Below are positions 48,848 through 61,649 of a stretch of 64,000 nucleotides of DNA, piece after piece; position 1 is the stretch's first letter; each line of letters opens with the position of its first letter. The translations under genes and the position numbers were made by a program. The stretch lies in assembly GCA_951230915.1 (NCBI GenBank), contig OX579635.1:35216001-35280000 (forward strand), in the 5' to 3' direction. This DNA is from Antitrichia curtipendula. Taxonomy: Eukaryota > Streptophyta > Bryopsida > Hypnales > Leucodontaceae. Below the pieces are notes generated by a model, which did not search any database, was not told where the DNA came from, and saw only the letters and a list, made by a program, of their open reading frames with translations.

Positions 48848-51800
48848 AGTGTTTGGTTGGCAAAGCCTTTCATGGAGTCATCATTGTCAGTTTGTCACCA
48901 TCATCAACCATATTTTTATCGTCTAATTCCTCTACACCAATCTTTGATTGGCCCATTTTATTAGTGTTAGGGTCTTGATCACTAGTTTAGGTAGAGTTTA
49001 GTTGATTGGAGGGTCAAGTTCCTTGATACAAATCAGGCAACAAATGCTAAATAGCCAAGGTCAATCATCACTTACTTGGCTCAAATTTCTAAAGCCTAAG
49101 GAGTCCAAAGATACATCTGTTCTCAATGAACATGGAAAGAAAGCAATGTGGTGTCAAGTTGACAATAAAGAAATTGTAATAGACCTTTAAATGTGTTTTG
49201 ATGATATTGAATGGCATATGAAAGGATTGAAGTGGCATTGGATTATTGATTGACCATCACTTTCTAATTTGTGTTTTGTTTTGACAAGGCTCATCCTAAA
49301 GGAAACATTGTTGGTGTAAAAAATGGAATTTCAATTCTAATAACAACCTCACATGTTGCTACAATAGCCATTTGCAATGTCAAAGTTTTTGAAACAATTT
49401 TGTATGATCACTTAGGCCTCCTCAAGTTGGTGGTATACCTGACAACTTAAAACAACAAAATTATTTATTGAATTTCTATTGCTCCAACAATAGATTATCA
49501 CAACAAGTGGGAGAGTGTAGCATATATGAAAAGGACAATGCAGTGATTGATATGTTTCCCTTCCTTGGCCTTAGTGCCATAGTGTTGTTGCAAATTAATT
49601 TAGTATTGGTATGTTCTTGACTTCCTATCTGGTGTGCACATGTCAAAGTTTTATTAACGTAGTAGTCTCAATAATTGGTGATCATCCGCCATAATTGAGT
49701 TGCAAACTTTTGTAAGCCTACATTTTTTAATACTTTTGCAAATCGATTATTGATGACAAGTTTATCTATTTTTGGAATTATAGCTTCAAAAAAGTGAAGA
49801 CAGTATCCATTCAAGCTATGATTATTAACATCAATACATCATAGACAAAGCATCTCGCAAGTCTTAGGGTTATTTGAGTTTTAAATGTAGTCTTAGAACT
49901 TATTAAGGGTACAATATATTGTCTCCTATGCACTTCTCTACATATCTTGAATAATAGAATTGTACTCCACCATATAATTAAAAAGAGCCTTTGTATGGGA
50001 GCATTTTGTTTGGATTTTAAATTCACTAATTAATGTACAAGCCCTAAACCATAATGTTCTTGAATATATTTTTCTACAACATTAATATATGATATTTTCT
50101 TATTCAATAATATTATAATACCCTAAAACTGTGGTCGTAAAGTCATATCTAAAAGGCTTAAACTATGGCAATATGTTCTAATTTTTCTATAATTTATAGA
50201 CAATTTATTTACAAAAATAAGTTGGTTATATTTTGAAAGAATTTAAATAGTTGTTGTAAAGTATAAGAATGTGGCTTTAGGCTTGCGTAATTTTCACTTA
50301 TAATTGTTACGTTTGCTACTCTAGATTTTTGCCTAAGCATCCATCCTTGTAAGAAATTAATCAAGTCTACTTGATGAGCACTAGCTCCCTAGTATTTCAC
50401 ATTTATTTGTTGGTTCCCTTATGCATTGGGCAAAACAAGAAATTATAAATACCTTACCAAAGTTGTAGAGAAATTATGAGATTAAAAAATAAAAAATAAT
50501 AATAAAAGGGCAGAAACTATATCTAGATAAAAAATATGTTCTACATATCACAGTGAATAGAAGCTCTTTCTTCTAGAAGGCTTTGTGTCAAACGTATTAT
50601 GCTTGGAAAGTACACACATCTTTGGCTATCAGCAAGAGTGGTCAAAAAATAATTATCCTATGTGTTCCATTGAATTGTAGAGGTGTATGTTGGCATGTGG
50701 TTTTGTCTTGGCTTCTTCAATGCACTTGCTTAAGTTTTATGGTGAAGATTTGCAACAATGTAGTAGGAAATTTTGTGATGGAGATTCTTTATGAACGCAT
50801 ACAAGAGCAATCAAGGTTTAGGAAGACACTTGAGTATAGTCCCTTAAGGTCCACTTGGCCAACATTGGCCTAGAATTGACTATAAATTGGGATTTTAGCT
50901 TTGAAGGTCCCCTCCTCCTTCAATGTTATAAATTTCAACATTATTGTCATGATCACAAATAAACATGCTACCCAATGAAATTAAAAACAAATTTGCTAAT
51001 TTTGACATTTAAAAAAATGTTTGTATAATTATCACTATTGTTAGTAGGTGCCCCTTTGATATCAATTATTGGTCCTTTACTTGAAATGAACTCTAAAAGC
51101 CAAAAATGTCCCAAATAAATAAGTCTCTTTGCAAAGTTTGATGGTTTATTCCAACTTACATAAAAGTTTTTTTTTATTATTAGGTAATAGAAATTTGAAA
51201 AGGAAAAAATTTCATCTAGTCACATACTAGTTTTTAAATCACATGTCTGATTTATCCAATTAAAATCCAACAATACTTTGGAAGAAAAATCATAAACCAC
51301 CATATTGGTTCACCTTTTAGAAAATGGGAATTATAAACAATGTGCGTGAATTTACAAACCCAAAAACATTAGTATTCTGAATTAAACCACAACTATCAAT
51401 TAGGGAGTTTTTTTGCTAGATAGCAATTGAAATGTTAGGAGTTTAGGGTGAAAATATAAAAAGTGCAATTAGGAGAAAACAAAAGAAAAATTCTAGAAAA
51501 GAAATAGGTGGTTTAAACTAAAATGACTTTAAGCAAGATTTTGTAAAGTAACCAAATTTGACAAAACAATAAAATGGTAATAAAATAAAAAAACAAAATA
51601 AAACAAAGAAGAAATGAAGATTTAAAAAAGAAAAAAGAAAAAAGATTACAAATACAAAATATAAACCGAAATGAAAACAAAATACTACTAATGAGTAGGA
51701 ATTGTGTTCAATGTAGAACTTCGAACCTCATTTTGGCATAGTAGAATCATTTTTTCAAACAACTTTGAATTCAGTAAAGTTGCTAAATCATTCTAAATTT

Positions 51801-53526
51801 TATTTCCAATTTTATTTTGAGATTTTGAGATTTTAATCAAAAGTTATGGACAAAAATAAGAGAGGGGTTGGAGGGGACATTTTCCTTGACATTTTCAAAC
51901 ACCCTATCTCAATTGTGTCCATAACTTTGGATTACAGGCTAAAACTCACAAAAAGATTTTTAGAAATGAAAACTAGCTTAATTTTCCAACTTTTTTTAGT
52001 TTTTAGTTTTAAGAAAAAAGTTATTCTAGTATGCCAAAAGGAGGTTTGAAGTTCTACACTGAACTCAATTCTTTTGTCTCAACAATGAGCTGTCAAGCTC
52101 TCATATTCAAATTGTCCCATACCTTTTGAAGATTCATAACAAATAATGGATTTCATTATAAAAACAACTTCTACCCCCCACATCTTACAATTGGTTTTCT
52201 TGAATGTTGTATTTTGCATTTTCTCTTGAAAGGTATTGTTGTTTCCACCAGAAATAAAATCAATCGTGACATTGAAAAAAAGTGTGAATTAAAACATTAC
52301 ATATCAATTAGTAAATAAAATTTCCTTGAATGTTGTGCTTTTTTCTTGAAGGTTATCATTGTTTTCACCAGAAATGGAATCAACCATGACAATTTATTAT
52401 TTTTGTAACAAGCTAGGTTTTGAATTCTTTTTTTCCATAACAAGCTAGGTCTTAGAATCTTGTAACAAGTTAGGTCTACATTTTTTTTGTAACAAGCACA
52501 TTCTTAACTTTTTATTTTGTTACAAGCTTTGACTTTGCCATAAAAAATCACAAAGGACTGGATGCAACTTAAAAATGTGCCAATAAATTGATGCCCTCAT
52601 AGATTCTCAATTTCAAAATGAATTAGCATTAAATTTCTTACAAGTGAAGTACCTTATTGTATGGGTTGCTGTTGAAGTTGTCTTAGATACATTTTGCTTG
52701 GCCACTGGTATTTGTGGTCTATACTTTATATGCAACCTATGCAAATGTGTCATATCTAGTGTGTGAGATAGTTCAACGGACAATTTGATATTGATTTTAC
52801 CTTCTTTTTTTGCTTGATACAATACAATTTTTGTGTATAAAGCACCTAACACCCAATCGTACAAGGTTGCTATTATGTGAGCTTGTGAGCTTGTGGATTT
52901 TCAAATTTTTAGGGCAAAGTCTAGTATGTAACCTATAATTGTAGCCTTTTGTCAATTGATATTGATTTTAACCTTCAAAAGACAATTGTGTATATAAATT
53001 TTGTCAAATTTTTTAATATTTATCCAAAAAAAAATTCATTTTAATTTTTTTGTTTTACACATAATTATATATGGTTACAATTTAGGGTCGCTTTCTTCAT
53101 AATTAGAGACGTTGATTTGAATTTATTAGTATTAGTCTTAGAAATTACTTTCAATAATTCATAATAATTAGGAAAAATGCAAAGAGTAGTAAAAATGAAA
53201 AAAAATGGAAATAATAGTGACAAACGTGGTGGTGAAATTCATATACACATTGACAAACCACAAGCAATTTAATAGAAAGAGGGTGAAAGTGTTGTATGTT
53301 GGAGATGCTATCTTCAAAGTGTCACAAACATACCATTTTCTATTTAAGGAAAAAATTTCAAAAGGAAAATGAAGTAGACTATTGGATACAATTTCTTGTT
53401 TAAGCTTAATAATATTTTAAGTGAATAACTAAATAAAGATCCATAATGTGGCTTAAAAAATGCCTAGAGGACTTACGTTGCCTTATAATGGTTACAAAAT
53501 TAGGTACTTGTCAATTAAGTTGAAGA
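48848..53526. other. Gene-free AT-rich stretch
   Basis: No gene could be supported. Frames at 49002-49190 and 50583-50873 read somewhat protein-like but lack any motif I recognise; the former could be debris of a copia-type polyprotein, which is a guess. At 52430-52520 AACAAGCTAGGT and GTAACAAG units recur four times. The 83-aa minus frame at 52613-52864 is unassigned. Confidence 0.35.
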
Positions 53527-53528
53527 TT

Positions 53529-55513
53529 AGGGCCACTTCACACTAGGCGGCACAGTCGAGAGTTTGTCGGTTTCCACCAATCAGATTTCAAAGATTCAAG
53601 AATTCAGACTCTCGACCATAGTTTGGGTCGCCATTTTTAACCGACCTAAACTATGGTCGAGAGTCCGTCGAATTTTTTCCAGAAAAATGTCAAAAATGAC
53701 AAAATCGCAACCGTTAGATTAGATCAGATTTGTAGTAGTAGGTTGTAGTATACCCCATTTGTTATTTGTTATTTGTTCTCTAGATTTCGACGTCAAGATT
53801 AGATTCTTAAACTAATACTTGATGTCTATTTTAGCTTGTACTCTAGTATGAGTAAAAAAACACTATGTGTAAATGAATCACGTTAGATTGTCAAATAAAA
53901 GAAGTGCCAAGAGTAAAAAGGAAAAAATATAGAAAGAAAAAGAAAAGAAAAGAATGTAGAATGAATCCCTCCCTCCCTCCCATTGTGGAGTTATGGAATT
54001 TTACAAGTTTTTTTGAATGTGATGGCTTAATCATCATTTAAAGTTCAAAATAGCCTCTATTTAGCTACTTTATTGTTCCCTTAAATGAAGCTACAATGAC
54101 AACTAAACCTGCATAGCAAACAAATTAGCTTTCATTTCTAGTACTTGTCTTGCAATGGACGTTTGAAAAAAATGACAGCGAATTTAATATTAGCTGTAAG
54201 ACAAACCTAATGTTAGATGGAAAATTTACTGATGACTAGACTATATTTCATACATCAATTTTCCACATTATATCTTACTAAGCCCAAACTGAGTTTTTGA
54301 CTCAATTTTGATGGTATGCTAAGGTAGCAGCATGCTGGCTAAAATTGATTGAGTGGCTGTTGAGTAAGATTTCGGTTTGGTATGCTCTGGAGCTCCACCG
54401 AAAAGACCCTGGAGTAGTTCGGCACTGTGACAGAGCCGTTATTCTAAGAAATTACAAGCTGTGGAGGGACGATTGTACTCAGAAAATGGCTTCTTCTTCA
54501 CGTTTTAACAACCAGGTTTTACAAATGTGCTAATTGATGTGATTTCGGTTTAAGATTTATTAGTTTTGTTTTCTTGACTCTTTGTGACAGCAAGAACACG
54601 CACTATGGACTGTAGACACCTCGTGTACCTCATTAACATTCATTTTTGTCATGTTGTGGGATGGACACAGGTGAGGTCCATAGATTCTTGGAGGATTTTT
54701 GACAAGCTACAAATTCCTACTCCAAAACTCTCATATTGCATTCTCTTACTTGATAATAATTATGCAATGATGTTTTGTCCTACACTTAGAAGATATAGAT
54801 ATGCTGATTGTGTATAAACTTTGGAGTTTGTTACTCCACCTTTGTACATATTTTATTATTAAAACAATTGGGTTATATTTGTTACAACAAAGCTTGGATT
54901 GAGGTGTGTTATGGTATAAGTAGCTTGTAAGCCTTTTATCAAATCTACAAATATCCAAAAGATTGTAGTTTAAGTATTGATTTATGATTACTTGATTTAT
55001 GATCTAGTAGTGGCTTTCAAAAAACAAAGACTTAATCATATCAGTACCTGATCCAAGGATGTTCCAGAAAGGTTTTGTTATTTGTTATTTGTTATTTGTC
55101 GCCATTGGGGTTTGAAACCTAGTCTCCACCATTACAATGGGGAGTCTTTGCATTCAATTAACCTAGTTCCCTCAACCTACTTCCTTTCAATGGCCTATGC
55201 CACCCTTTTATTCCATTTATACCCTTCATATTTCTTGTTTGATGATAAGAGCATGTGCTGTGATTTTTTTCCAAGGCCATTTTGGACTCCTTTCTCATGT
55301 TTTTTTTATCTTTTGCTTGAAAAAATTGACACACGGGTGAGGATTGGACTTTGGGCTTGACCTTTGGAGGCTTCACAGTATGGCCGGCCAAAGTCTCCAA
55401 TTCCTAAATTTCACGGCCTATTTATTGCCCATTTCTTTGGACTCTCACCAAAGTTTGGACTCTCACTTCCATGGCCTCTCGACTTGGTTGGCCATAGTGT
55501 GAAGCGGCCCTTA
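53529..55513. mobile_element. Probable PIF/Harbinger-type element, about 2 kb, with captured exon-like DNA
   Basis: GGGCCACTTCACACTA at the left and, read inward from the right, GGGCCGCTTCACACTA are 16-base inverted ends with one mismatch, flanked by TTA on both sides, the classic Harbinger target duplication. Subterminal sequence has CTCTCGACCATAGTTT in an inverted pair (about 53610-53665). No transposase is visible, so it is non-autonomous. Similar GTGTAAAGCGGCCCT occurs at about 16020. Confidence 0.7.
54345..54671 (+). pseudogene. Exon-like fragments inside the Harbinger-type element
   Basis: A frame from 54345 to a GT at about 54516 reads VWYALELHRKDPGVVRHC then RAVILRNYKLWRDDCTQKMA, with balanced codons and higher GC than around it. 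A second open block, 54593-54671, lies between an AG (TTTGTGACAG) and a GTGAGG donor and continues in phase as QEHALWTVDTSC. Two spliced-looking exons without a start or an end suggest captured host gene exons. I do not recognise the parent gene. Confidence 0.4.
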
Positions 55514-55842
55514 GAACGCACTCGTTAGATCCTCCTCTCAATCTTGAGAGTTCTCACAACACTTGAAAACATTGATGAACATCCTAAAAATTCAGTGTAA
55601 TAGAGTTCTCTTTGCATCTAACTATTCTCTATAAACCAAGTGTCATTTACAAAAGAAAGGTTAAGAGATGGAGACTATAGCATAGATAACATATTTGAAA
55701 CCAAAACTATAACATCACAATAGAAATTACAAGTTTAGGACAATGAAATAGTGCCTATATTGTTGTAATAATGCAAATATAAAAGTAAGGTGTAAAAGAT
55801 TGAAAATTAGATCCAACAAGAATGATCTCACTAAAAACATGA

Positions 55843-58800
55843 TCACATAGATGAAGAAGACATTGAATGAGAATGATCACTACTATCGGTGCATGATGTC
55901 TCCTCATCAACCTCTGTAGCTAACACATCTAGAAATTGCAACACCCTAGGATCTAAAGTAGTAGCCTTATCCGATGTAAGAATAAATTGGTAGGATGAAT
56001 AATCAATAGCTAATGCCTCAACATACGGGGATAGTATGTATGGTTTCTCCGAGCTTAGAAAAAATCCAGGCAAAAAGAAGAATGGCTGGTATACAACCTG
56101 AACACATCTCATGCTATACAAACCAAATGTAGAGATAGGAATATTTTTTTAAAGGCTAATGCTTGATAATGAAGGGAAAAATCAAATGCCAAAATACTTA
56201 CTTAGTTATTGAATTGAGATTTTCTGACAATGCACGGAACCACAACCTCCTTTGCATCCAGGTCATCTGAGGGCAATGTCACGGGTACTGGTGTTACATG
56301 AACAACTTGAATTGCGCAAATGAGAAGAGCAAGCATCGCATTAAAGATGGCTTTGTCCTTTTACAAGGCAATGATGTGCGTGTTAAGAAGTCTACAAGCG
56401 TGGATTGCAACACCTGAAACATGTACATAGAATTTAAATTAAAATATTAACAAAACGGACAAAACAAATTTAAAAAATAATATTTTAGGAAAATGTGGAG
56501 GACAGGTTCTATAATTTACCTAATGAAGTTGTACAATCTAAAACCACGTCACCTGGGAAGGATGATGCCCCAATCAACATCTGCATAAAACAAAGGTCCT
56601 TCTCACGTGCCCCTCTCCAAAGAGTACTATTGTGCATGGACAACGTCTCCTCCTTCATGGGATTTTGGAGAAGTTCGTCCCACGCAACATCCACCCTAAG
56701 TACCTTCAGCTTTGGACATGGCTAGAATGAGAATTTTGAAGGTTCCACCCCTAATAAGTTTCTCATGCATAGTGAGACCCTGAAACGTCGCGTTTGCATA
56801 ATAAAAGAGGTCAATGTTAGTACATTTCTTTAAAAATTATAATAGCATATGTTTTGAAATGAAAAATTTGTAATAATAGATGAACTTATCGTGGAAGAAC
56901 AATTCAAAGGAGACGTCAAGTGCAAGCGGTTTATATCGACCCATTCCTTCAGTAATTTAAAAGAATATGGATCGGCAATTTGGCATAGCCAAGAATGTCA
57001 GCTTTGGCTTGAGCCCTGTAAAGATGGATAATTACTAGCGCCCCATCATCTTGTATATGTCCATCTGCAAGTTCAAAAAGGGACTCAAGCCACGTGTTTG
57101 AGCGTTCATTCCATTTTGGAGTGATTGTCAAAGGCTTGGACACATCCGGTATATGAAGTCCTTTGGGCATGTCAACGGTGATGAGGTCTACATGTGGCTG
57201 GTCACTATAAGCTCCTTTATAGAATTGAGCATTATCCGCCATATGCTACAACAAATATGAAGGTTAGAAAAATTATAGAAATAGAAAAACATTTGGAAGT
57301 GAAAGCAATTCAAGAAGAAAATTGAAAGTATGAAACCAATTCAAAAAAACAAGTGAAAGCAATTCTAGAAGAAAAGCAAAGGTCTGCACCTTCTCTATAA
57401 ATTTCAAAATGTCATGGTATAGAGGAGGCAACAGATCATCAAGGACAGCCGTTAGAGACAAGTTGCAAATAAACTTGTCTATAGAGATGTCACTATCATG
57501 GATTACATCAAAGGCAATGGATTCATGCACTAAGTCAACTTCAGTAAGTGTAAATTGCTCTAGTGCACACTCAAAACGGGTCTTTGGAGTTGAGATCCCT
57601 GGTTCACTATGGATGAGCTAGGAATATGTAGCTTTGAAGTCTTTCCCAAATTCTTCTCCTTCTCCTTCTCCTTTTCCGCAGCTTTGGTAGTCTTCTTGAG
57701 AACTCTTTGATGCGCCTTTTCTACAACCTCTAAATTTCTCATGACAATCTTCTTATTTGCATCCTCCCTCTTCTTTATAGCCCTAGCATCCTCATCCAAA
57801 CTATTGAACTCCTCATACTCAGGCACAACTTCTTGAGAGTCGATAGAGCACCTCAAACAATTTTCAAATAGCGGTGTAAGCTTCTGAGGGCAATCGAGGT
57901 ACCATACTCTGGACTTCAAATGAGCACTTGTCCACAACTTCAACTAAGAAGCTGAAAACATGTAGTTCTCAGTAGACACATCCAACCAAGTACTAGAAAA
58001 AGGAGGTAGGTCGCGCTTTGTAATTGTTGCCTTTGGAAGTAGCTTGTACTTGAAGTACCTAGAGAAGTATCAATCGATGGAAAAATTGTGGAAGCACTTC
58101 AAAAAAGAAAGAAAATAAGACATCTTTGGACTTGACTACCATCAAATCAAATGAAGTGGCACCTGAATAGAACTCGCTTAACTACGAGGTCCAAGTCCTT
58201 GTACTTCACAAAAAAATCTGACTTCTTAAATTCTTGTCCTCGAAAGTCTGCAAGGAATGTTTGATCCCAAAGTCGGACTCTCCAACCTTTCTATTTGTAT
58301 TTAAAAAATTGATCAAAACATTGTAGACAAATGCTTGAATATAAAAAAAAATTCTAGAAATGTAATTTGAGTCACTCACCCTTGCATACTAGCAAGCCTT
58401 GGCTAAGAAGGCTTTTAAGTCGGTTTCACCAACGAGTTTCAATAGAAAGAGACATGCCTATCTAGTTTTGTCAGATACATTCTACCAACAAAGCCACTTC
58501 ACTTTGTGCTCAAGCCTCACATTGCAAGTTACAATCATTTGCAGATTGTCAAGGCTTGGGTCATTTTAGGAATGGAGTTGGTGCTCCAATGGCGCTCAAT
58601 CTTCACATAGCAATTTCAAGAATTAAAATGAATACAATATTGAGCAAGACGATGCATAAAGAATATGGTCAATAAAAGTAATTACTTCATCGAGCCACTC
58701 TTCCCGAAAGCAGGATTAGCAACAATAGTAAGCTTCCCTAATTTCTTGGTTAATAGAGTTGTCTTCTCTTTGGAGTCCAATTTCATTGCAGCGGAAACTC

Positions 58801-59914
58801 CATTTTGTGTTTGTTCTTCCATTGGCGTGTTTTCTATGTACACCTTCACTGCGTCATCCGCTGCAAAAGCAATCTCGTACTGCAATAATAAAATCATACA
58901 ATGAAGTGAGATAAGACATTAAAGAAAAATATAAAAATGAAAAAAATAAAATGTTTGAGAAGATGAATGTGAAGCTTACACGATAAATGACGGACGTGAA
59001 GACCTCGGTAGACATGCTGTACCAAGATTTTCTCAAATTTTGAGTGCACTGTGACATCTCAGAGGCACTCAAATGTTTGGAGAACTTATTCAAGGTCATC
59101 TCTCCATACTTGCAAACTCTAAAGAACGTGTGCACAAGGCTGGTCTTGATGAAGGAATTCTCAGTATGCCTATAATGAAAAAAAATGAATTAGTTAGACA
59201 ATATGAATTTGAAAGGAAAAACAAAGAATCACAATAAAACTAAAAATCTTGATACTTATTTATTAATGTCATGCATGACAACTCCAATGTACCCTTTTGT
59301 CTTCAAAATAATAGAATCCACGGAAATGTGCCAATCTCGGTCATGTGGATGGTGGCATGAAATGTAGGATGACCATGCTAGAAGACGATGGTTTCCATTA
59401 CACACACAAAAATTTGACGACTCAAAAGGCTGCAATTCAGGAGGAACACTCAAAATGGCATTAAAAACGACATTTTCCTCATTCCAAAGAGGTTCCCAAG
59501 CAACTTTCTCACTATCTGTCACATGTTCTTCCTCTCCCTATTCATTGGTGACTGAAACATGAAAAATAGAAGATCCATATCTATAACCATGCACAAACTC
59601 TTACTTTAGCTTAGTCAAATTACACTGCAATGCCGATCTGACCATAGGCATTTGAACAAGACAACATAAGGGAATTTGGAGACAAGGGACTTGTTGAGGC
59701 TTCATTTGCAAATTAGAAATGGAAGCCACATAATTCACTTTCTGAGATTTCCAAAGGGCATTTTCACTAGTAAAGTCCTCCGTTCGATCATCAACATTGT
59801 AATGAAGTCCATCGTCCTCAGTGTCTCCAATTGTTCCTATGGCCGGTTGATCGAAGCATGAGACTCAACCATTGCGGATTGCATATCAACCTTTGCCTTT
59901 GAATGAACCTCCAT
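55843..59914 (-). pseudogene. ParB-like domain plus permuted amino-methyltransferase gene, decayed
   Basis: About eleven exon-like blocks on the minus strand read as one long protein. The N-terminal block (59914-59260) has MPMVRSALQ, EFVHGYRYGSSIFHVSV, LWNEENVVFNAIL and FCVCNGNHRLLAW, the last resembling the DGNHR motif of ParB/sulfiredoxin-fold domains. Later blocks include NPAFGKSG (58690), a Lys/Glu-rich linker (57660-57760), VDLITVDMPKG then DDGALVIIHL (57190-57000, the place of DPPY motif IV), and FPGDVVLDCTTSLG spliced to VAIHACRLLN (56560-56380, motif I). Motif IV preceding motif I is the beta-class order of DNA amino-methyltransferases. Breaks: TAA 59601-59603, TAG 59538-59540, TAG 57944-57946, TAA 56361-56363, and frame changes near 59845, 57590 and 56985. 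DPPY reads DMPK, so this copy would be inactive even if whole. Intact relatives probably exist elsewhere in the genome. Confidence 0.62.
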
Positions 59915-61400
59915 TAAAAAAACCATATAATATAACGTCATAAAGTAAATTATTATCATATGACCTAAGACTTGACCAAGCCCTTGGCGCCAAGACCTAC
60001 TACAATGCTCTATGAAAAGAAGCATTGACAAAGCAATTTAGGATTTAAGAAGAATTTTTTTTTAATTTATATATATTCGCTTAATTTGATATAACTCTAT
60101 TAGCAAAAAATCCAACGTAATCACAGACTAGGATCCTCTCGGTGCCAAGAGGGGATGGGGAAGCCACTACAAGTAACCAAATACAAAGCAACATCCTGGA
60201 TAAATATCGAGATACCATGACAAGCTTTGAAAATAAAAAATTTGAACATGGAAGAGGCTTAGCTACCTCTCGGCACTGAGACATCCCACAATGCACTATG
60301 CGAGTGAACTTGGGACTTGAAATGGAACCCCATAATATAAAACTATGTTAAATTTACAAAGTGTGAAGTGAACGATTTTAGAAAGCATGTGTTGTCTTGC
60401 TAGAAACTATTACGATTCCAATCCAAGGTCATATCTAGAGAACCAACTCCAAATAATAATCAAGATTACTGTCCAACTCTTTGAGCTGGACATAAAAATT
60501 GCAAAGGTCAGGCTTATCCTCAGTGTTGAGAGGAACGTAGAAGGGCCCTTTAATTGAACACAAAATTAATCACCCTACAAATCTCAAGTTTAACTCAAGC
60601 ATTGACTAAGCATCAACAAAGACAAATTTCATGTGCAACTGAAGCATCCAAAGTATCTAAAGAACCAAACTAAAAAAACTTGAAAAGTTTTGGTCTACGT
60701 CAAAGAATTGGATATCAAAATGGCAATGCCTAACTTAGCCTCGACGCCGAGAAGATAGGAGAGCAACCCCAAAATATTGAAAATGCAAATCTCAAAGCAA
60801 ATGGAGCATTGACATATCATTTGCAAAGCTATCATTCCGCAAATTTTGTTAGTAAAAAAAAACATCTTCAAGAATCAAATTTACATACAATAGAAAGATT
60901 ACAAACTAGTTGAAATAATTGGATAGGAAAATTGTTGGAGCCAGACTTGGCCTCAACGCTAAGAAAAAAAGAGAGTGACCCCCAAATTCAATTTGCAAAC
61001 CCAAATTTGATAACTTGTCAAAAAAATTGGGAAAATATCCCACTCTGGTTTAAATTCATTAGCATCATGAGGCCACCTCCTTACATAAATCAATAAACTA
61101 ACAATCTCGGTACTATTTGAAGCATCAAAAAGTTTTGACAAAGCCAAAATTGGATTGAGCACTGGACATTCAGGGCTCTTAGGTTCATAAAATTTTAGCT
61201 ATAACAAAAAAATACAGGAAAAGGTCCAGCTTGCCCTTAGAGTCGAGAAGAAGGGTAAGTTCATTACAACATGATAATTGTAGCAATTGGACCAAATCCA
61301 GCAGTTGACTCATACTGATTTACCTAGAGTCCCACCACAATGCTGGATTTGGGCACTGTTACAAACTTTGAGATTCCAAACATGCATTTGAATTAGACCA
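59915..61400. repeat. Degenerate tandem repeat with CTTGGCCTC-CGC-GAGA core
   Basis: Variants of one motif recur at irregular 140-285-base spacing: TCCTCTCGGTGCCAAGAGG (60131), CTACCTCTCGGCACTGAGA (60262), TTATCCTCAGTGTTGAGAGG (60513), TTAGCCTCGACGCCGAGAAG (60736), TTGGCCTCAACGCTAAGAA (60949) and TTGCCCTTAGAGTCGAGAAG (61231), each followed by GA/C-rich text and preceded by AAG or GTC. This fits an old satellite upstream of the ParB-methyltransferase pseudogene. No genes are seen. Confidence 0.55.
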
Positions 61401-61649
61401 GAATTCAAACAAGAAAATTGGATAGTCTGATCCGGGTACATATTCGGCTTAAGGGATCAAATGAAAAATTATACAATCTAGAATCTAACATTCATGATTA
61501 CGGAAATTGTGAGGAATATATTTTCAAAAACTAAGCTTAGTTAACCGGAATTGAAATAAGGTATCAAACCAAAGTTTTATTTATAACAATACTTAAAATG
61601 CAACCTTTTTATTTAAATCACATAACAAACATCCTCTCTATCTCAATAC

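Noticed and set aside
49002..49190. Possible copia-type polyprotein fragment
   Set aside because: The match is only by impression; there is no zinc knuckle, protease, integrase or reverse-transcriptase motif.
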